Positions 41,662-43,445 of a stretch of 64,000 bases of DNA are shown here, in pieces. This DNA comes from Aldrovandia affinis (taxonomy: Eukaryota > Chordata > Actinopteri > Notacanthiformes > Halosauridae): the NCBI GenBank assembly GCA_029706075.1, contig JAINUG010000394.1:124001-188000 (forward strand), written 5' to 3'. Numbering within the stretch: the stretch's first letter is position 1; every line of letters starts with the position of its first letter. The notes under the pieces are model-generated. The model saw nothing but the letters and a program-made list of their open reading frames with translations. It searched no databases and was not told where the DNA came from. Made by a program: the position numbers and the translations under genes.

Positions 41662-43445
41662 ACGAGTTTAGGGGAAAATGTTTCCCTAGTGCACAATCAC
41701 TGATAAGGCTATGTCTCACAAGTCACTGCTGTGCCACCTATACCTACTGTATGCAAGGAACACTGCAGCCGAAGAACAGACATCTTTCCAGTGGACTTGC
41801 CCATGATCCACAAACTATTTTACATTCTATAGGCCACTGATCAGATGAGAGGTGTATCTCTCACTGTTGACAACAGGTAGCCTGTGGGCACCTGGTGCAT
41901 CGTTGGGAGGAGCCAATGCAGGTTTAAGGAACCCTGGTCGACTTAAACCCACTCTGTCCTTAGAGGTGGCATTGTGGACTCCCAGTGACAGCTAGCTAAT
42001 GACACAGCCTATGCTTGCGACAAGCACCTTTACTAACAAAGTCACAGTTACAGGGAGCATTCAATTATGATCAAAACAATCAAAACTATCTGGTACATAG
42101 CTAAATACTTCAAAAATAATATTTTCAAACATCCAATACAGTTGAAGTAAGATGATGGATTCTGTAACCCAAATTCACCTGAAGGCTCAAAAATGAGTGA
42201 TAATAGAAGTTTTAGCACTCTTTTACTCTCAACTCATCCTGTCTGACCTGTGTCTGAACACTTCTGCTGCTCTGTTATCAATCCCTTCCTGCAAATTCAG
42301 GCCTAACAGTCTTGAGCAAGGCTATGTTTTGATTATTCTTTGTTACAAAGCACCATGCTATCTTCCAGTGGGCGGATAGTTTTGGATTCAAGTGACAACC
42401 TTCACATTCCTATGGCAATCTTATTGGGTCATATTTGGCTGTAGTGTCCACTTACATGAGTGTGTACTATATCCACCTAAACAATAAACCTACACTTAAA
42501 CAAGTTTATATCCACCTAGACCTACACCCACCTTCACAAGTGTGTATAAACCTACAGTACAAACACCTATGCACTTCTACCCATACACAAGTGCATATCC
42601 ACTTATGCACACCTACACAAGCACATGTGCACAGCTGTATACTTACTGGTGTATTCCTAGTACCTCCCAGTCCATGCCAGCGCTCAGTGGCCTGGAGAGC
42701 TTGTCCAGGGTTCTGGGGCAGATTTCCATCAGCCGACAGAGGAGTGACCATCCCACCTGCGGACCAGAGGCAGAGGCTATGACAGTAGAAAACCTGTATT
42801 CCACCGGTCTCAGAGAACAGCACAGCTGTCTGCAGTCTGCAACTGACCTGGTTTCATAGATGAACATACCTGAGCGTGTGAGAACACCATATTCGGCTTA
42901 TTCTCACACACCAACACACCTGCATTCGGTGACTCACTGCTCCAGTTACTAACCTGCTGCACATCAGGACTGCTGATGTAGGCTGACAGCACCACCAAGA
43001 GGGGACAGTGGACGTCCTCGTCTTCAAACAGCTCTGTGGCTGTAGACAGAGATAGAGGGAGCAAAGAGCCTCTAAACATAATTTCTGAATTTCTAGTTTT
43101 TACGTTACTTGATTTGGGACATTTTTAAACCACGGTTTTCTCTTTCCTTTTCAGAGTGGCAATTTTACTTTTGATTGTACAAATGCATACAGATTTTACC
43201 CAATAGTTAGCTTATATCACTACAAAAACAAAACAAACAAAAAACAGAAAAATCCCCACAAATTAGCCACGTAAAAAAATAACTGACAACAGGGACTTCC
43301 ACCTACCCCACTCATCGGAGTGTGCAAGGTACAGAAGATCCTCAATGATCTGCACCAAAGTGCCCAGCTGCTTCCGTTCTTGTACATTTTTTAATCTCAC
43401 AACAAGTTTTTTCAGTCTCTCTTCCAATTCCTCTTTGTTACCCAT
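1..43445 (-). CDS. lrrk2: LRRK2 ortholog (leucine-rich repeat kinase 2), spliced gene, exons 1-47 present, 3' end outside window
   Basis: Whole-gene entry; the exons are listed separately. The joined exons give about 6.96 kb of coding sequence, roughly 2,320 codons, colinear with human LRRK2 from the N-terminus into the WD40 domain. The product is a cytosolic, membrane-associated Roc-COR GTPase and Ser/Thr kinase that in other vertebrates phosphorylates Rab GTPases. Domain order seen: armadillo, ankyrin, LRR, Roc (P-loop GNSGSGKTT), COR, kinase (AVK lysine, YRD, DYG), start of WD40. All introns are GT-AG except intron 9, which is GC-AG. The reading frame is interrupted relative to homology in exons 12, 19, 40, 41, 42 and 44, so either the assembly has indels or this copy is decaying. 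Exons 48-51 are not in the window. The identification rests on my recall of the human protein and on conserved exon phases; no search was run. Confidence 0.95.
404..594 (-). CDS. lrrk2: lrrk2 exon 47 (WD40), last exon in the window
   Basis: It encodes [20 protein letters not shown], then [20 protein letters not shown], matching human APLKILNIGNVSTPLMCLSE and VMWGGCGTKIFSFSNDFTIQ. Acceptor ATTGCAG, donor CC/GTGAGT in phase 2. The remaining exons lie to the left of the window. Confidence 0.94.
595..2317. other. lrrk2 intron 46
   Basis: About 1.7 kb without coding signal. A segment near 855-1,120 and a related one near 1,450-1,510 share phrases (AAAACTGGGTGTGTATCAAG occurs at about 974 and 1,482), an internal partial duplication. 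The part about 1,860-2,190 looks like a decayed SINE related to those near 34,660 and 49,380. Confidence 0.45.
2318..2390 (-). CDS. lrrk2: lrrk2 exon 46 (WD40)
   Basis: A 73-base exon encoding [20 protein letters not shown] and SVVQ, matching human [20 protein letters not shown]. Acceptor TGAAAAG, donor GTACTG. It joins exon 45 in phase 2. Confidence 0.94.
2466..2930. repeat. Tandem array of exon 45 splice-donor copies, interrupted by a SINE
   Basis: Read on the minus strand, the exon end ACACAG/GTGAG is followed by copies near 2,882 (ATACAG/GTAAAG), 2,842 (ATACAG/GTTAAA), 2,560 (ACACAG/GTGAGG), 2,516 (ATACAG/GTCCAC) and 2,477 (TGCAG/GTGCAC), each inside a longer similar unit of about 40-45 bases. 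The SINE at 2,598-2,824 splits the array. Confidence 0.8.
2598..2824 (-). mobile_element. tRNA-derived SINE with L2-like 3' end
   Basis: On the minus strand it starts GGCAGTGTAGTGTAATGGTT (A box region), has a B box GGTTCGATTCC, and ends with a GTCGCTCTGGGTAAGAGCG-type tail. This composite is widespread in teleosts. The tail also forms the 3' end of the L2-like fragments near 14,880 and 57,930. Confidence 0.85.
2910..3103 (-). CDS. lrrk2: lrrk2 exon 45 (WD40)
   Basis: It encodes [20 protein letters not shown], then [20 protein letters not shown] and [11 protein letters not shown], matching human SRILCLALVHLPVEKESWIV and SGTQSGTLLVINTEDGKK. Acceptor CCTACAG, donor ACACAG/GTGAGT, which is echoed five times downstream. 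Confidence 0.94.
3997..4160 (-). CDS. lrrk2: lrrk2 exon 44 (kinase-WD40 junction), frame broken near its start
   Basis: It begins VFDRLNS (human VFDILNS), then the homology moves to another frame with [20 protein letters not shown] and [20 protein letters not shown], aligned with human VIVECMVATHHNSRNASIWL. The break lies around 4,131-4,146, and the fish segment is also shorter than the human one there. The initial frame happens to stay open through the exon. Acceptor TCTCCAG, donor GTATGC. Confidence 0.85.
4234..4740 (+). mobile_element. Tc1/mariner-like element remnant
   Basis: After a terminal region (AGTACACCCAGTCTCAAAAA) comes a broken transposase N-terminus readable as [18 protein letters not shown] and later [11 protein letters not shown], the usual Tc1 helix-turn-helix. 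Its terminal sequence recurs inverted near 50,725-50,930. Only the 5' part is present. Confidence 0.75.
4985..6597. mobile_element. hAT-like element, non-autonomous
   Basis: Ends are inverted: TAGTGATGGGAAGTTC at the left and the complement of TAGTGATGTGCAGTTTGCG at the right, with GTTCG-rich subterminal repeats. No clear target duplication was found. It contains two exon-like open stretches (5,276-5,770 and 5,752-5,970) with no recognised domain. Confidence 0.6.
7207..7247. repeat. Perfect 15-bp inverted repeat (hairpin)
   Basis: The arms ACGGAACACCGTGAG and CTCACGGTGTTCCGT are exactly complementary, with an 11-base loop. Confidence 0.9.
9518..9880. repeat. Pyrimidine-rich minisatellite
   Basis: About 360 bases almost purely C and T on the plus strand, built from variants of a unit of about 45-50 bases containing CCCCTTCCTCCCC and CCATCCCCTCTTCC. 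Open frames across it (proline/serine-rich on plus, glutamate/glycine-rich on minus) follow from composition and are not genes. Confidence 0.9.
10700..11205 (+). mobile_element. Tc1-like non-autonomous element, 5'-truncated copy
   Basis: Same family as 20,385-21,169: shared core (GAAACTCTGACAGGAGGAGG and following) and shared right end with the terminal TTTTGACCAGTAGTG. The left inverted repeat is absent. Confidence 0.75.
11206..11640 (-). mobile_element. Tc1/mariner-like fragment, second family
   Basis: On the minus strand this is a Tc1 transposase segment; on the plus strand the phrase TTGTTGGAAGGTCCACCTAC is its hallmark. It is much degraded and abuts the preceding element. Confidence 0.65.
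11695..11795 (-). CDS. lrrk2: lrrk2 exon 43 (end of kinase)
   Basis: It encodes [20 protein letters not shown] and [13 protein letters not shown], matching human PVKEYGCAPWPMVEKLIKQC and LKENPQERPTSAQ. Acceptor TTGACAG, donor GTAGGT. A 7.5 kb repeat-filled intron follows. Confidence 0.95.
12045..12330 (-). mobile_element. SINE with TACTAAATTGGGA tail
   Basis: On the minus strand it reads from CAAGCCCTGGTTGTCAGCCC to a tail with GGCTACTAAATTGGGATAAA. The body resembles the SINE at 55,378-55,705 (CCTGGTCGTCAGCCC). Confidence 0.7.
12467..12636 (-). CDS. lrrk2: lrrk2 exon 42 (kinase C-lobe), apparent 1-base loss in a G run
   Basis: It encodes [20 protein letters not shown] and [13 protein letters not shown], then in the next frame [20 protein letters not shown] and KLP, as in human [15 protein letters not shown] and EGLKFPNEFDELEIQGKLP. 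Three C at 12,536-12,538 on the plus strand in place of four would explain the shift. Unshifted, a TGA follows after about 8 codons. Acceptor CCCTCAG, donor GTATTA. Confidence 0.92.
13269..13425 (-). CDS. lrrk2: lrrk2 exon 41 (catalytic and activation loops), apparent 1-base loss
   Basis: It encodes [20 protein letters not shown], then [19 protein letters not shown]. Catalytic YRD and the DYG metal-binding motif are intact, and Gly2019 and Ile2020 equivalents are present. Human Ala2016 is Thr here. After the Met-Gly the conserved TSEGTPG is one frame off (13,286-13,293). Acceptor GTGACAG, donor GTACTG. Confidence 0.93.
13685..13867 (-). CDS. lrrk2: lrrk2 exon 40 (kinase), frame broken inside the exon
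   Basis: The first part encodes [15 protein letters not shown] (human ELVVLCHLHHPSLIS). After about position 13,825 the homology moves to another frame, with [20 protein letters not shown] and [17 protein letters not shown] (human MLVMELASKGSLDRLLQ). The exon is 183 bases where 191 are expected, so the frames do not join. The initial frame meets TGA within the exon. Acceptor CATCCTAG, donor GTAACC, both good. Confidence 0.9.
14521..14935 (+). mobile_element. L2-like LINE 3' fragment
   Basis: It contains the end of a reverse transcriptase frame readable as [20 protein letters not shown], then [16 protein letters not shown] and a stop, followed by a 3' tail with TTGCTCTGGATAAGAGCGTC. The same structure occurs inverted at 57,906-58,545. 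Confidence 0.75.
15074..15186 (-). CDS. lrrk2: lrrk2 exon 39 (kinase glycine loop and catalytic lysine)
   Basis: It encodes [20 protein letters not shown], then [18 protein letters not shown]. The glycine-rich loop and the VAVK lysine (human Lys1906) are intact. Relative to human KHTSLRLLRQ there are about four or five extra residues (DIYIH) just before the alpha-C helix. Acceptor AATGAAG, donor GTAACC. Confidence 0.93.
15616..15762 (-). CDS. lrrk2: lrrk2 exon 38 (COR to kinase)
   Basis: It encodes [20 protein letters not shown], then [20 protein letters not shown] and SKEYLLG, matching human LLVNPDQPRLTIPISQIAPD. Acceptor CCCCAG, donor GTGAGC. Confidence 0.95.
16013..16204 (-). CDS. lrrk2: lrrk2 exon 37 (COR)
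   Basis: It encodes [20 protein letters not shown], then [20 protein letters not shown], near identical to human [20 protein letters not shown] and [20 protein letters not shown]. Acceptor CCTCAG, donor GTCGCT. Confidence 0.96.
16208..16400. repeat. Imperfect ATC/GAT trinucleotide repeat
   Basis: Runs of ATCATC and ACCATCATC variants in lrrk2 intron 36, just upstream of exon 37 on the minus strand. The minus-strand Met/Val-rich open frame across it is compositional. Confidence 0.8.
16430..16672. repeat. About 50-base tandem array built on the exon 36 donor
   Basis: Four intronic units repeat the motif around the exon 36 end (minus strand GCAAAG/GTACCCCACAAA): CACAAAG/GATTCCC, CACAAAT/GTACCCCACAAA, CACAATG/GTGCCCTACAAA and GCAAAT/GTACCCCACAAA. 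Confidence 0.85.
16653..16799 (-). CDS. lrrk2: lrrk2 exon 36 (COR)
   Basis: It encodes [20 protein letters not shown], then [20 protein letters not shown] and VPCSCK, matching human LRPNRMYWRQGIYLNWSPEA. Acceptor GTGAGCAG, donor GTACCC. The last bases and donor are echoed in a 50-base repeat array downstream. Confidence 0.95.
17144..17298 (-). CDS. lrrk2: lrrk2 exon 35 (COR)
   Basis: It encodes [20 protein letters not shown], then [20 protein letters not shown], near identical to human. The tyrosine of RLYEMPYF, equivalent to human Tyr1699, is kept. Acceptor CTGCAG, donor GTGCAT. Confidence 0.96.
17410..17597 (-). CDS. lrrk2: lrrk2 exon 34 (COR)
   Basis: It encodes [20 protein letters not shown], then [20 protein letters not shown], matching human ILTVKVEGCPKHPKGIISRR and [20 protein letters not shown]. 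Acceptor TTATAG, donor GTAATG. Confidence 0.95.
18865..19012. repeat. About 45-base tandem array built on the exon 33 donor
   Basis: On the minus strand the exon end TCTCCCAG/GTAGCACTACTTAAC is followed by TCTCCCAG/GTAAAATTACTGAAC, CTCTCACAG/GTAACACAACTGAAC and a shorter fourth copy, each preceded by GGAGAATA. Confidence 0.9.
18998..19086 (-). CDS. lrrk2: lrrk2 exon 33 (COR)
   Basis: It encodes [20 protein letters not shown] and QWLCSMISQ, matching human VLLHFQDPALQLSDLYFVEP. Acceptor TGTACAG, donor GTAGCA. Three degraded copies of the exon end plus donor follow in the intron. Confidence 0.95.
19535..19736 (-). CDS. lrrk2: lrrk2 exon 32 (COR)
   Basis: It encodes [20 protein letters not shown], then [20 protein letters not shown], near identical to human GQLIPDCYVELEKIILSERK and [20 protein letters not shown]. 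Acceptor CCCACAG, donor GTAGGA. Confidence 0.96.
19930..19960. repeat. AGT trinucleotide microsatellite
   Basis: About ten AGT units in lrrk2 intron 31. Confidence 0.95.
20150..20360 (-). mobile_element. SINE with GGCTACTAAATTGGGAG tail
   Basis: On the minus strand the body (GGGTTACGGTAGAGTTACGG onward) ends in a tail TTGGCTACTAAATTGGGAGA followed by AAATGGGATAAAA. The tail matches the SINE at 12,045-12,330. Confidence 0.7.
20385..21169 (+). mobile_element. Tc1-like non-autonomous element with about 100-bp inverted repeats
   Basis: The 785-bp element is flanked by TA. Inverted ends CACGACCAGTCAAAGG and CTTTTGACCGGTAGTG extend about 100 bases (AACCTCTGGCAGTTTACCGC at the inner edge on the right). 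The core is a remnant transposase with stops. Confidence 0.85.
21205..21423 (-). CDS. lrrk2: lrrk2 exon 31 (Roc C-terminal half)
   Basis: It encodes [20 protein letters not shown], then [20 protein letters not shown] and [15 protein letters not shown], matching human [20 protein letters not shown]. The guanine-specificity THxD motif is present. The position of human Arg1441 is Ala. Acceptor CCTGAAG, donor GTAACA. Confidence 0.95.
21424..21640. repeat. About 38-base minisatellite upstream of exon 31
   Basis: Repeated variants of CACCAGAGA and GAACAACAGGAAGTACATCA in intron 30 directly against the exon 31 acceptor. Confidence 0.75.
21814..21941 (-). CDS. lrrk2: lrrk2 exon 30 (Roc, switch II)
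   Basis: It encodes [20 protein letters not shown], then [20 protein letters not shown] and IK, matching human REEFYSTHPHFMTQRALYLA. The residue aligned with human Arg1398 is Gly. Acceptor CAAAAG, donor GTGAGT. Confidence 0.95.
22075..22298 (-). CDS. lrrk2: lrrk2 exon 29 (Roc GTPase, P-loop)
   Basis: It encodes [20 protein letters not shown], then [16 protein letters not shown] and [11 protein letters not shown]. The P-loop GxxxxGKT is intact, and switch II begins DFSG where human has DFAG. Acceptor CCACTAG, donor GTGGGT. Confidence 0.97.
22418..22599 (-). CDS. lrrk2: lrrk2 exon 28 (last LRR, lead into Roc)
   Basis: It encodes [20 protein letters not shown], then [20 protein letters not shown] and [11 protein letters not shown], near identical to human IPPEIGCLENLTSLDVSYNL and KAKDIIR. 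Acceptor GTCTCAG, donor GTGAGC. Confidence 0.96.
22939..23125 (-). CDS. lrrk2: lrrk2 exon 27 (LRRs)
   Basis: It encodes [20 protein letters not shown], then [20 protein letters not shown] and [13 protein letters not shown], matching human LRSLDMSSNDIQYLPGPAHW and NLRELLFSHNQISILDLSEK. Acceptor CTTCAG, donor GTAGCA. Confidence 0.95.
23344..23437 (-). CDS. lrrk2: lrrk2 exon 26 (LRR)
   Basis: It encodes [20 protein letters not shown], then [10 protein letters not shown], matching human FLPPSMTILKLSQNKFSCIP and EAILNLP. Acceptor GATTACAG, donor GTGAGT. Confidence 0.94.
23607..23755 (-). CDS. lrrk2: lrrk2 exon 25 (LRRs)
   Basis: It encodes [20 protein letters not shown], then [20 protein letters not shown], matching human NKISGICSPLRLKELKILNL and SKNHISSLSENFLEACPKVE. 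Acceptor CCATCAG, donor GTAAGT. Confidence 0.94.
23987..24237 (-). CDS. lrrk2: lrrk2 exon 24 (LRRs)
   Basis: It encodes [20 protein letters not shown], then [20 protein letters not shown] and [11 protein letters not shown], matching human LDLHSNKFTSFP, LDVSRNDIGPSVVLDPTVKC and VEKLEQLILEG. Acceptor ATTCAG, donor GTATGC. Confidence 0.95.
24497..24700 (+). mobile_element. tRNA-derived SINE
   Basis: A box GATAGCGTAGCGGTCTAACG and B box GGGTTCGACAAAC are followed by a tail TTTGGGAGAAAAACTGGAAA. A second copy of the tail is at 24,987-25,040, so the region carries a partial duplication. Confidence 0.7.
25084..25160. repeat. Duplicated exon 23 donor region
   Basis: On the minus strand, ATTCCCCTCTGCACTGTGCG-AG/GTACTATTCATT (true junction) is followed about 55 bases on by TTTCCCCTCTGTAATGTGAG/GTGCTATTCATT. 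Confidence 0.9.
25139..25347 (-). CDS. lrrk2: lrrk2 exon 23 (first LRRs)
   Basis: It encodes [20 protein letters not shown], then [20 protein letters not shown] and ALCE, matching human YITSLDLSANELRDI and HLEHLEKLELHQNALTSFPQ. Acceptor TTTGTCAG, donor GTACTA. A degraded copy of the exon end plus donor lies about 55 bases downstream. Confidence 0.94.
25713..25785 (-). CDS. lrrk2: lrrk2 exon 22 (linker)
   Basis: A 73-base exon encoding [20 protein letters not shown] and PNQR. It was placed by splice sites (CTCTACAG and GTCAGT) and phase continuity; human similarity is weak. It precedes the LRR exons. Confidence 0.72.
25867..25976 (-). CDS. lrrk2: lrrk2 exon 21 (linker)
   Basis: It encodes [20 protein letters not shown] and ends GRRRHVSAE. 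Phases fit exons 20 and 22. The human 14-3-3 docking serines 910 and 935 lie in this part of the protein, but their contexts (KKSNSIS and RHSNSLG) are not recognisable here. The acceptor with the exon start (ACAG/GAAGTG) is duplicated upstream. Confidence 0.78.
25960..26035. repeat. Duplicated exon 21 acceptor region
   Basis: On the minus strand TTTGATTTGAGTGACCTGACAG/GAAGTG lies just upstream of TTTGATTTGAACAG/GAAGTG, the true exon 21 acceptor and start. Confidence 0.85.
26103..26126. repeat. AATC tetranucleotide microsatellite
   Basis: About six AATC units in lrrk2 intron 20. Confidence 0.9.
26232..26408 (-). CDS. lrrk2: lrrk2 exon 20 (linker)
   Basis: It encodes [20 protein letters not shown] and an acidic Ser/Asp stretch ([20 protein letters not shown]). 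The position and phases equal the human linker exon, but the sequence is poorly conserved. Acceptor TGTGCAG, donor GTAAGT. Confidence 0.82.
26761..27021 (-). CDS. lrrk2: lrrk2 exon 19 (ankyrin), apparent 1-base loss in a G run
   Basis: It encodes [20 protein letters not shown], then [11 protein letters not shown], matching human VCEKESSPKLVELLLNSGSR. The homologous continuation [16 protein letters not shown] (human GGFCIGKVEPSWLGPLF) is in the next frame. A run of five C on the plus strand (26,844-26,848) in place of six accounts for the shift. The exon 20 phase fits only the shifted frame. In the unshifted frame a stop follows soon. Confidence 0.9.
27013..27180. repeat. Array of exon 19 acceptor copies
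   Basis: On the minus strand the true acceptor TTTCAG/GTGTGTGAA is preceded by CTCAG/GTGTGTGAT, CTCAG/ATGTGTGAC, CTCAG/GTGTGTGGC and CTCAG/GTGTGTGAG, spaced about 20-40 bases. Confidence 0.85.
27219..28616 (+). mobile_element. hAT element with BED zinc finger remnant
   Basis: Ends TAGGGCTGGGTATCGAA and the complement of TAGGGCTGGGTATTGTT are inverted. The 8-bp flanks TTCCCTGC (27,211-27,218) and TTCCCAGC (28,617-28,624) differ at one base and fit a hAT target duplication. At 27,511-27,693 an open stretch reads [20 protein letters not shown] then MKHLIVHG, a BED finger (CxxC, HxxxxH). The rest of the transposase is missing. A second hAT-like end (CAGGGGTCGGCAACCT, minus strand) is nested near 27,770-27,850. 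Confidence 0.88.
28633..28803 (-). CDS. lrrk2: lrrk2 exon 18 (start of ankyrin), flanked by transposons on both sides
   Basis: It encodes 57 codons, including [20 protein letters not shown], then [20 protein letters not shown], matching human FLNLCCKCFAKVAMDDYLKN and MLERACDQNN. Acceptor CATATTTCAG, donor GTGAGG. A CR1-like LINE begins just upstream of the acceptor and a hAT element ends a few bases past the donor. Confidence 0.92.
28845..31309 (+). mobile_element. CR1-like non-LTR retrotransposon, 5'-truncated, antisense in lrrk2 intron 17
   Basis: It carries the end of the endonuclease ([20 protein letters not shown]), a complete reverse transcriptase, and a 3' end with GATGGGCCGAACGGCC followed by tandem TTATGTTC repeats. 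No target duplication was identified. The 5' break lies within about 50 bases of the exon 18 acceptor. It is oriented opposite to lrrk2. Confidence 0.92.
29182..31230 (+). CDS. CR1-like LINE ORF2: reverse transcriptase region
   Basis: 682 open codons containing [40 protein letters not shown]-type motifs and the catalytic FADD (around residues 417-420). The same frame runs upstream through the endonuclease end but is cut by TGA at 29,164-29,166. The conserved context (FHFR, stop, ADFNK) suggests a CGA to TGA change at a CpG. The protein would prime reverse transcription of LINE RNA at a nicked target. This is a transposon gene, not a host gene. Confidence 0.9.
   Translation: MRENLSNIDWVKLLDCRTVNEKLTIFKRVIVDVQCKFIPKVRKNRMKKQSPQWMTKSLRVILRQKKRLYRVYKKDNSERNKLDYCNMWAKAKKEIRAAKRRFEIKISQDAKSNPKKFFQYCSKKRKIKDEVKCIKNKEGTLVYNNKDIANTLNSYFVESFTREEVINMPKCIDKLRNVLEDFEIRDVEVLQKLQKLKTNKAAGPDGIYPRVLKELGEIIYKPLTDIFSQSIITGEIPDDWKQGSIIPIYKKGDRTDPGNYRPVSLTCITCKMLECIIRDKLESFLKNNSSLRESQHGFLKGRSCLTNLLDFFEEATKCVDLNQAYDVIYLDFQKAFDQVPHERLIAKMKSVGIVGVVSQWVKNWLQGRIQRVTVGGAESDLGAVGSDVPQGSVLGPLLFLIYINDLDMDISSKIVKFADDTKLGGLANSLELTKVIQDDLNKIQKWADTWQMTFNIAKCKVMHVGNKNIRQEYFMGGEKLVGVQFEKDLGVVVDQSLSASKQCATAVKKANRMLGYIAKSIEYKSKEVILMLYNAFVRPHLEYCVQFWAPHYKKDIEALEKVQRRATKLIPGMKGKSYDDRLKALNLFKLSKRRLRGDLIEVFKFLKGINKVKYQRFLKISGVSRTRGHRWKLVKGKFRTDIRKFFFTQRVVNAWNSLPGQVVEAETLGLFKARLDVVLDVL
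31343..31471 (-). CDS. lrrk2: lrrk2 exon 17 (armadillo end)
   Basis: It encodes [20 protein letters not shown] and ends in RAEQRTDP, aligned without gaps to the human exon starting GFQTILAILKLSA. The donor is a GTGA repeat (GTGAGTGAGTGAGTGA), giving overlapping alternative GT sites. Confidence 0.9.
31662..31801 (-). CDS. lrrk2: lrrk2 exon 16 (armadillo)
   Basis: It encodes [20 protein letters not shown] and later DAEIQLK, matching human EIQCLGLSLIGYLITKKNVF and VAEIQTK. Acceptor CATTCAG, donor GTGGGT, phase 0 out. Confidence 0.94.
31899..32043 (-). CDS. lrrk2: lrrk2 exon 15 (armadillo)
   Basis: It encodes [20 protein letters not shown] and [19 protein letters not shown], matching human FIGNPGIQKCGLKVISSIVH and EGAMDSVLHTLQMYPDD. 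Acceptor CATCCAG, donor GTAAAC. Confidence 0.94.
32158..32285 (-). CDS. lrrk2: lrrk2 exon 14 (armadillo)
   Basis: It encodes [20 protein letters not shown], then [20 protein letters not shown], matching human MVKKQCFKNDIHKLVLAALN. Acceptor GACGTAG, donor GTAGGA, phase 0 out. Confidence 0.9.
33306..33430. repeat. About 43-base tandem array built on the exon 13 donor
   Basis: On the minus strand CTCAACCCTG/GTAAGAGCC is followed by GTGAACCCTG/ACAAGAGTCC and a third decayed unit, each with an ACTTCCTG segment. Confidence 0.8.
33422..33546 (-). CDS. lrrk2: lrrk2 exon 13 (armadillo)
   Basis: It encodes [20 protein letters not shown], then [17 protein letters not shown], matching human TSLDIMAAVVPKILTVMK and [16 protein letters not shown]. 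Acceptor TTTTCAG, donor GTAAGA. The donor region is tandemly repeated into the intron. Confidence 0.92.
34136..34265 (-). CDS. lrrk2: lrrk2 exon 12 (armadillo), apparent 1-base loss at its start
   Basis: It encodes [20 protein letters not shown] and then [18 protein letters not shown], matching human LLSKGIHLNVLELMQK and SPEVAESGCKMLNHLFEG. Exon 11 ends in phase 0, but this exon begins GTAAAATG, one base short of GTA-AAA-ATG. An A run of 4 in place of 5 would explain it. Donor GTATGT. Confidence 0.88.
34660..34985 (+). mobile_element. SINE, family also at 49,375
   Basis: It shares CTGGTCAATTGGACACC, CTTCCTCCGATTC and TTGCGGTGTGA segments with 49,375-49,665, and ends TTCCAAATTGGGAGAAAA. Confidence 0.65.
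35160..35253 (-). CDS. lrrk2: lrrk2 exon 11 (armadillo)
   Basis: It encodes [20 protein letters not shown] and [11 protein letters not shown], matching human EVMLSMLMHSSSKEVFQASA. Acceptor TTCACAG, donor ACA/GTGAGT, phase 0 out. Confidence 0.9.
35663..35742 (-). CDS. lrrk2: lrrk2 exon 10 (armadillo)
   Basis: It encodes [20 protein letters not shown] and FGDQDG, matching human EAACWALNNLLMYQNSLHEK and IGDEDG. Acceptor TGACCAG, donor GTCAGT, phase 2. The frame stays open for another 44 codons to a second same-phase donor near 35,532, so a longer form of this exon is possible. Confidence 0.88.
36045..36187 (-). CDS. lrrk2: lrrk2 exon 9 (acidic linker and armadillo), GC donor
   Basis: It begins with the split codon of TETI, as in human, continues with a Glu-rich run ([14 protein letters not shown]) and ends [22 protein letters not shown], aligned with human KLFWLEACYKALTWHRKN. 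The donor is CAG/GCAAGT, a consensus GC donor; exon 10 continues in phase 0. Confidence 0.9.
36466..36672. repeat. TG/CA microsatellite touching the exon 8 donor
   Basis: Interrupted TG runs about 200 bases long start just downstream of the exon 8 donor. Cys/Val and His/Thr repeat frames across it are not genes. Confidence 0.95.
36678..36797 (-). CDS. lrrk2: lrrk2 exon 8 (armadillo)
   Basis: It encodes [20 protein letters not shown], then [18 protein letters not shown], matching human NILVLNEVHEFVVKAVQQ and YPENAALQISALSCLALL. Acceptor TTCCACAG. The donor GTGAGC runs directly into a CA/TG microsatellite. Confidence 0.94.
37010..37395 (-). mobile_element. Tc1/mariner-like fragment
   Basis: It begins ACAGTACTGTGCAAAAGTCT, a common Tc1 terminus, and carries the phrase TTGAGGTCGGGGCTCTGAGG typical of these elements read in reverse. 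Only part of the transposon remains. Confidence 0.75.
37594..37725 (-). CDS. lrrk2: lrrk2 exon 7 (armadillo)
   Basis: It encodes [20 protein letters not shown] and later [12 protein letters not shown]. Human [20 protein letters not shown] and IQEVSCCLLHRL align without gaps. Acceptor TATTGCAG, donor GTGTGT. Confidence 0.94.
38190..38310 (-). mobile_element. tRNA-derived SINE fragment
   Basis: On the minus strand it has a B box within AGTTGCTAGTTCGAATCCTG and the following GTGGGAC segment, as in the SINE at 2,598. Confidence 0.6.
38336..38470 (-). CDS. lrrk2: lrrk2 exon 6 (armadillo)
   Basis: It encodes [20 protein letters not shown] and then [14 protein letters not shown], matching human EEQLTEFVENKDYMILLSAL. 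Acceptor TTTTCAG, donor GTGACT. Confidence 0.92.
38944..39078 (-). CDS. lrrk2: lrrk2 exon 5 (armadillo)
   Basis: It encodes [20 protein letters not shown], then [17 protein letters not shown], matching human ITLLILDEESDIFMLIFDAM and the next segment. Acceptor TTCAAAG, donor GTACTT; phase 1 at both ends. Confidence 0.92.
40545..40730 (-). mobile_element. tRNA-derived SINE
   Basis: On the minus strand it starts GGGTGGCACAACCGGTAAAA (A box) and has a B box GGGGTTCGATTCCTGG. Two inner TGGCAGCCAA-type repeats follow. Confidence 0.75.
41052..41140 (-). CDS. lrrk2: lrrk2 exon 4 (armadillo)
   Basis: It encodes [20 protein letters not shown], then RALALLLKS, aligned with human LILKMLTVHNASVNLSVIGL. 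Acceptor TTAACAG, donor GTGGGG. It follows exon 3 in frame. Confidence 0.9.
41630..41657. repeat. CA microsatellite
   Basis: About 13 CA units in lrrk2 intron 3. Confidence 0.95.
42647..42756 (-). CDS. lrrk2: lrrk2 exon 3 (armadillo)
   Basis: It encodes [20 protein letters not shown] and ends in DWEVLGIHQ, close to human VGWSLLCKLIEVCPGTM and DWEVLGVHQ. Acceptor CCGCAG, donor GTAAGT; phase 0 in, phase 2 out. Confidence 0.95.
42954..43039 (-). CDS. lrrk2: lrrk2 exon 2 (armadillo)
   Basis: The acceptor follows TGTCTACAG and the donor is GTTAGT. It encodes [16 protein letters not shown] and ends in DVQQ, matching human IHVPLLIVL and SVQQ. Phase 1 in, phase 0 out. Confidence 0.92.
43307..43445 (-). 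CDS. lrrk2: lrrk2 exon 1 (start codon, N-terminal armadillo)
   Basis: ATG at 43445-43443. It encodes 46 codons plus one base. The stretch [12 protein letters not shown] and the following [10 protein letters not shown] match human LKKLIVRLNNVQ and TLVQILEDLL. The donor is GTAGGT. An in-frame upstream ATG (43532) would add 29 residues with no human counterpart, so the inner ATG is preferred. Confidence 0.92.
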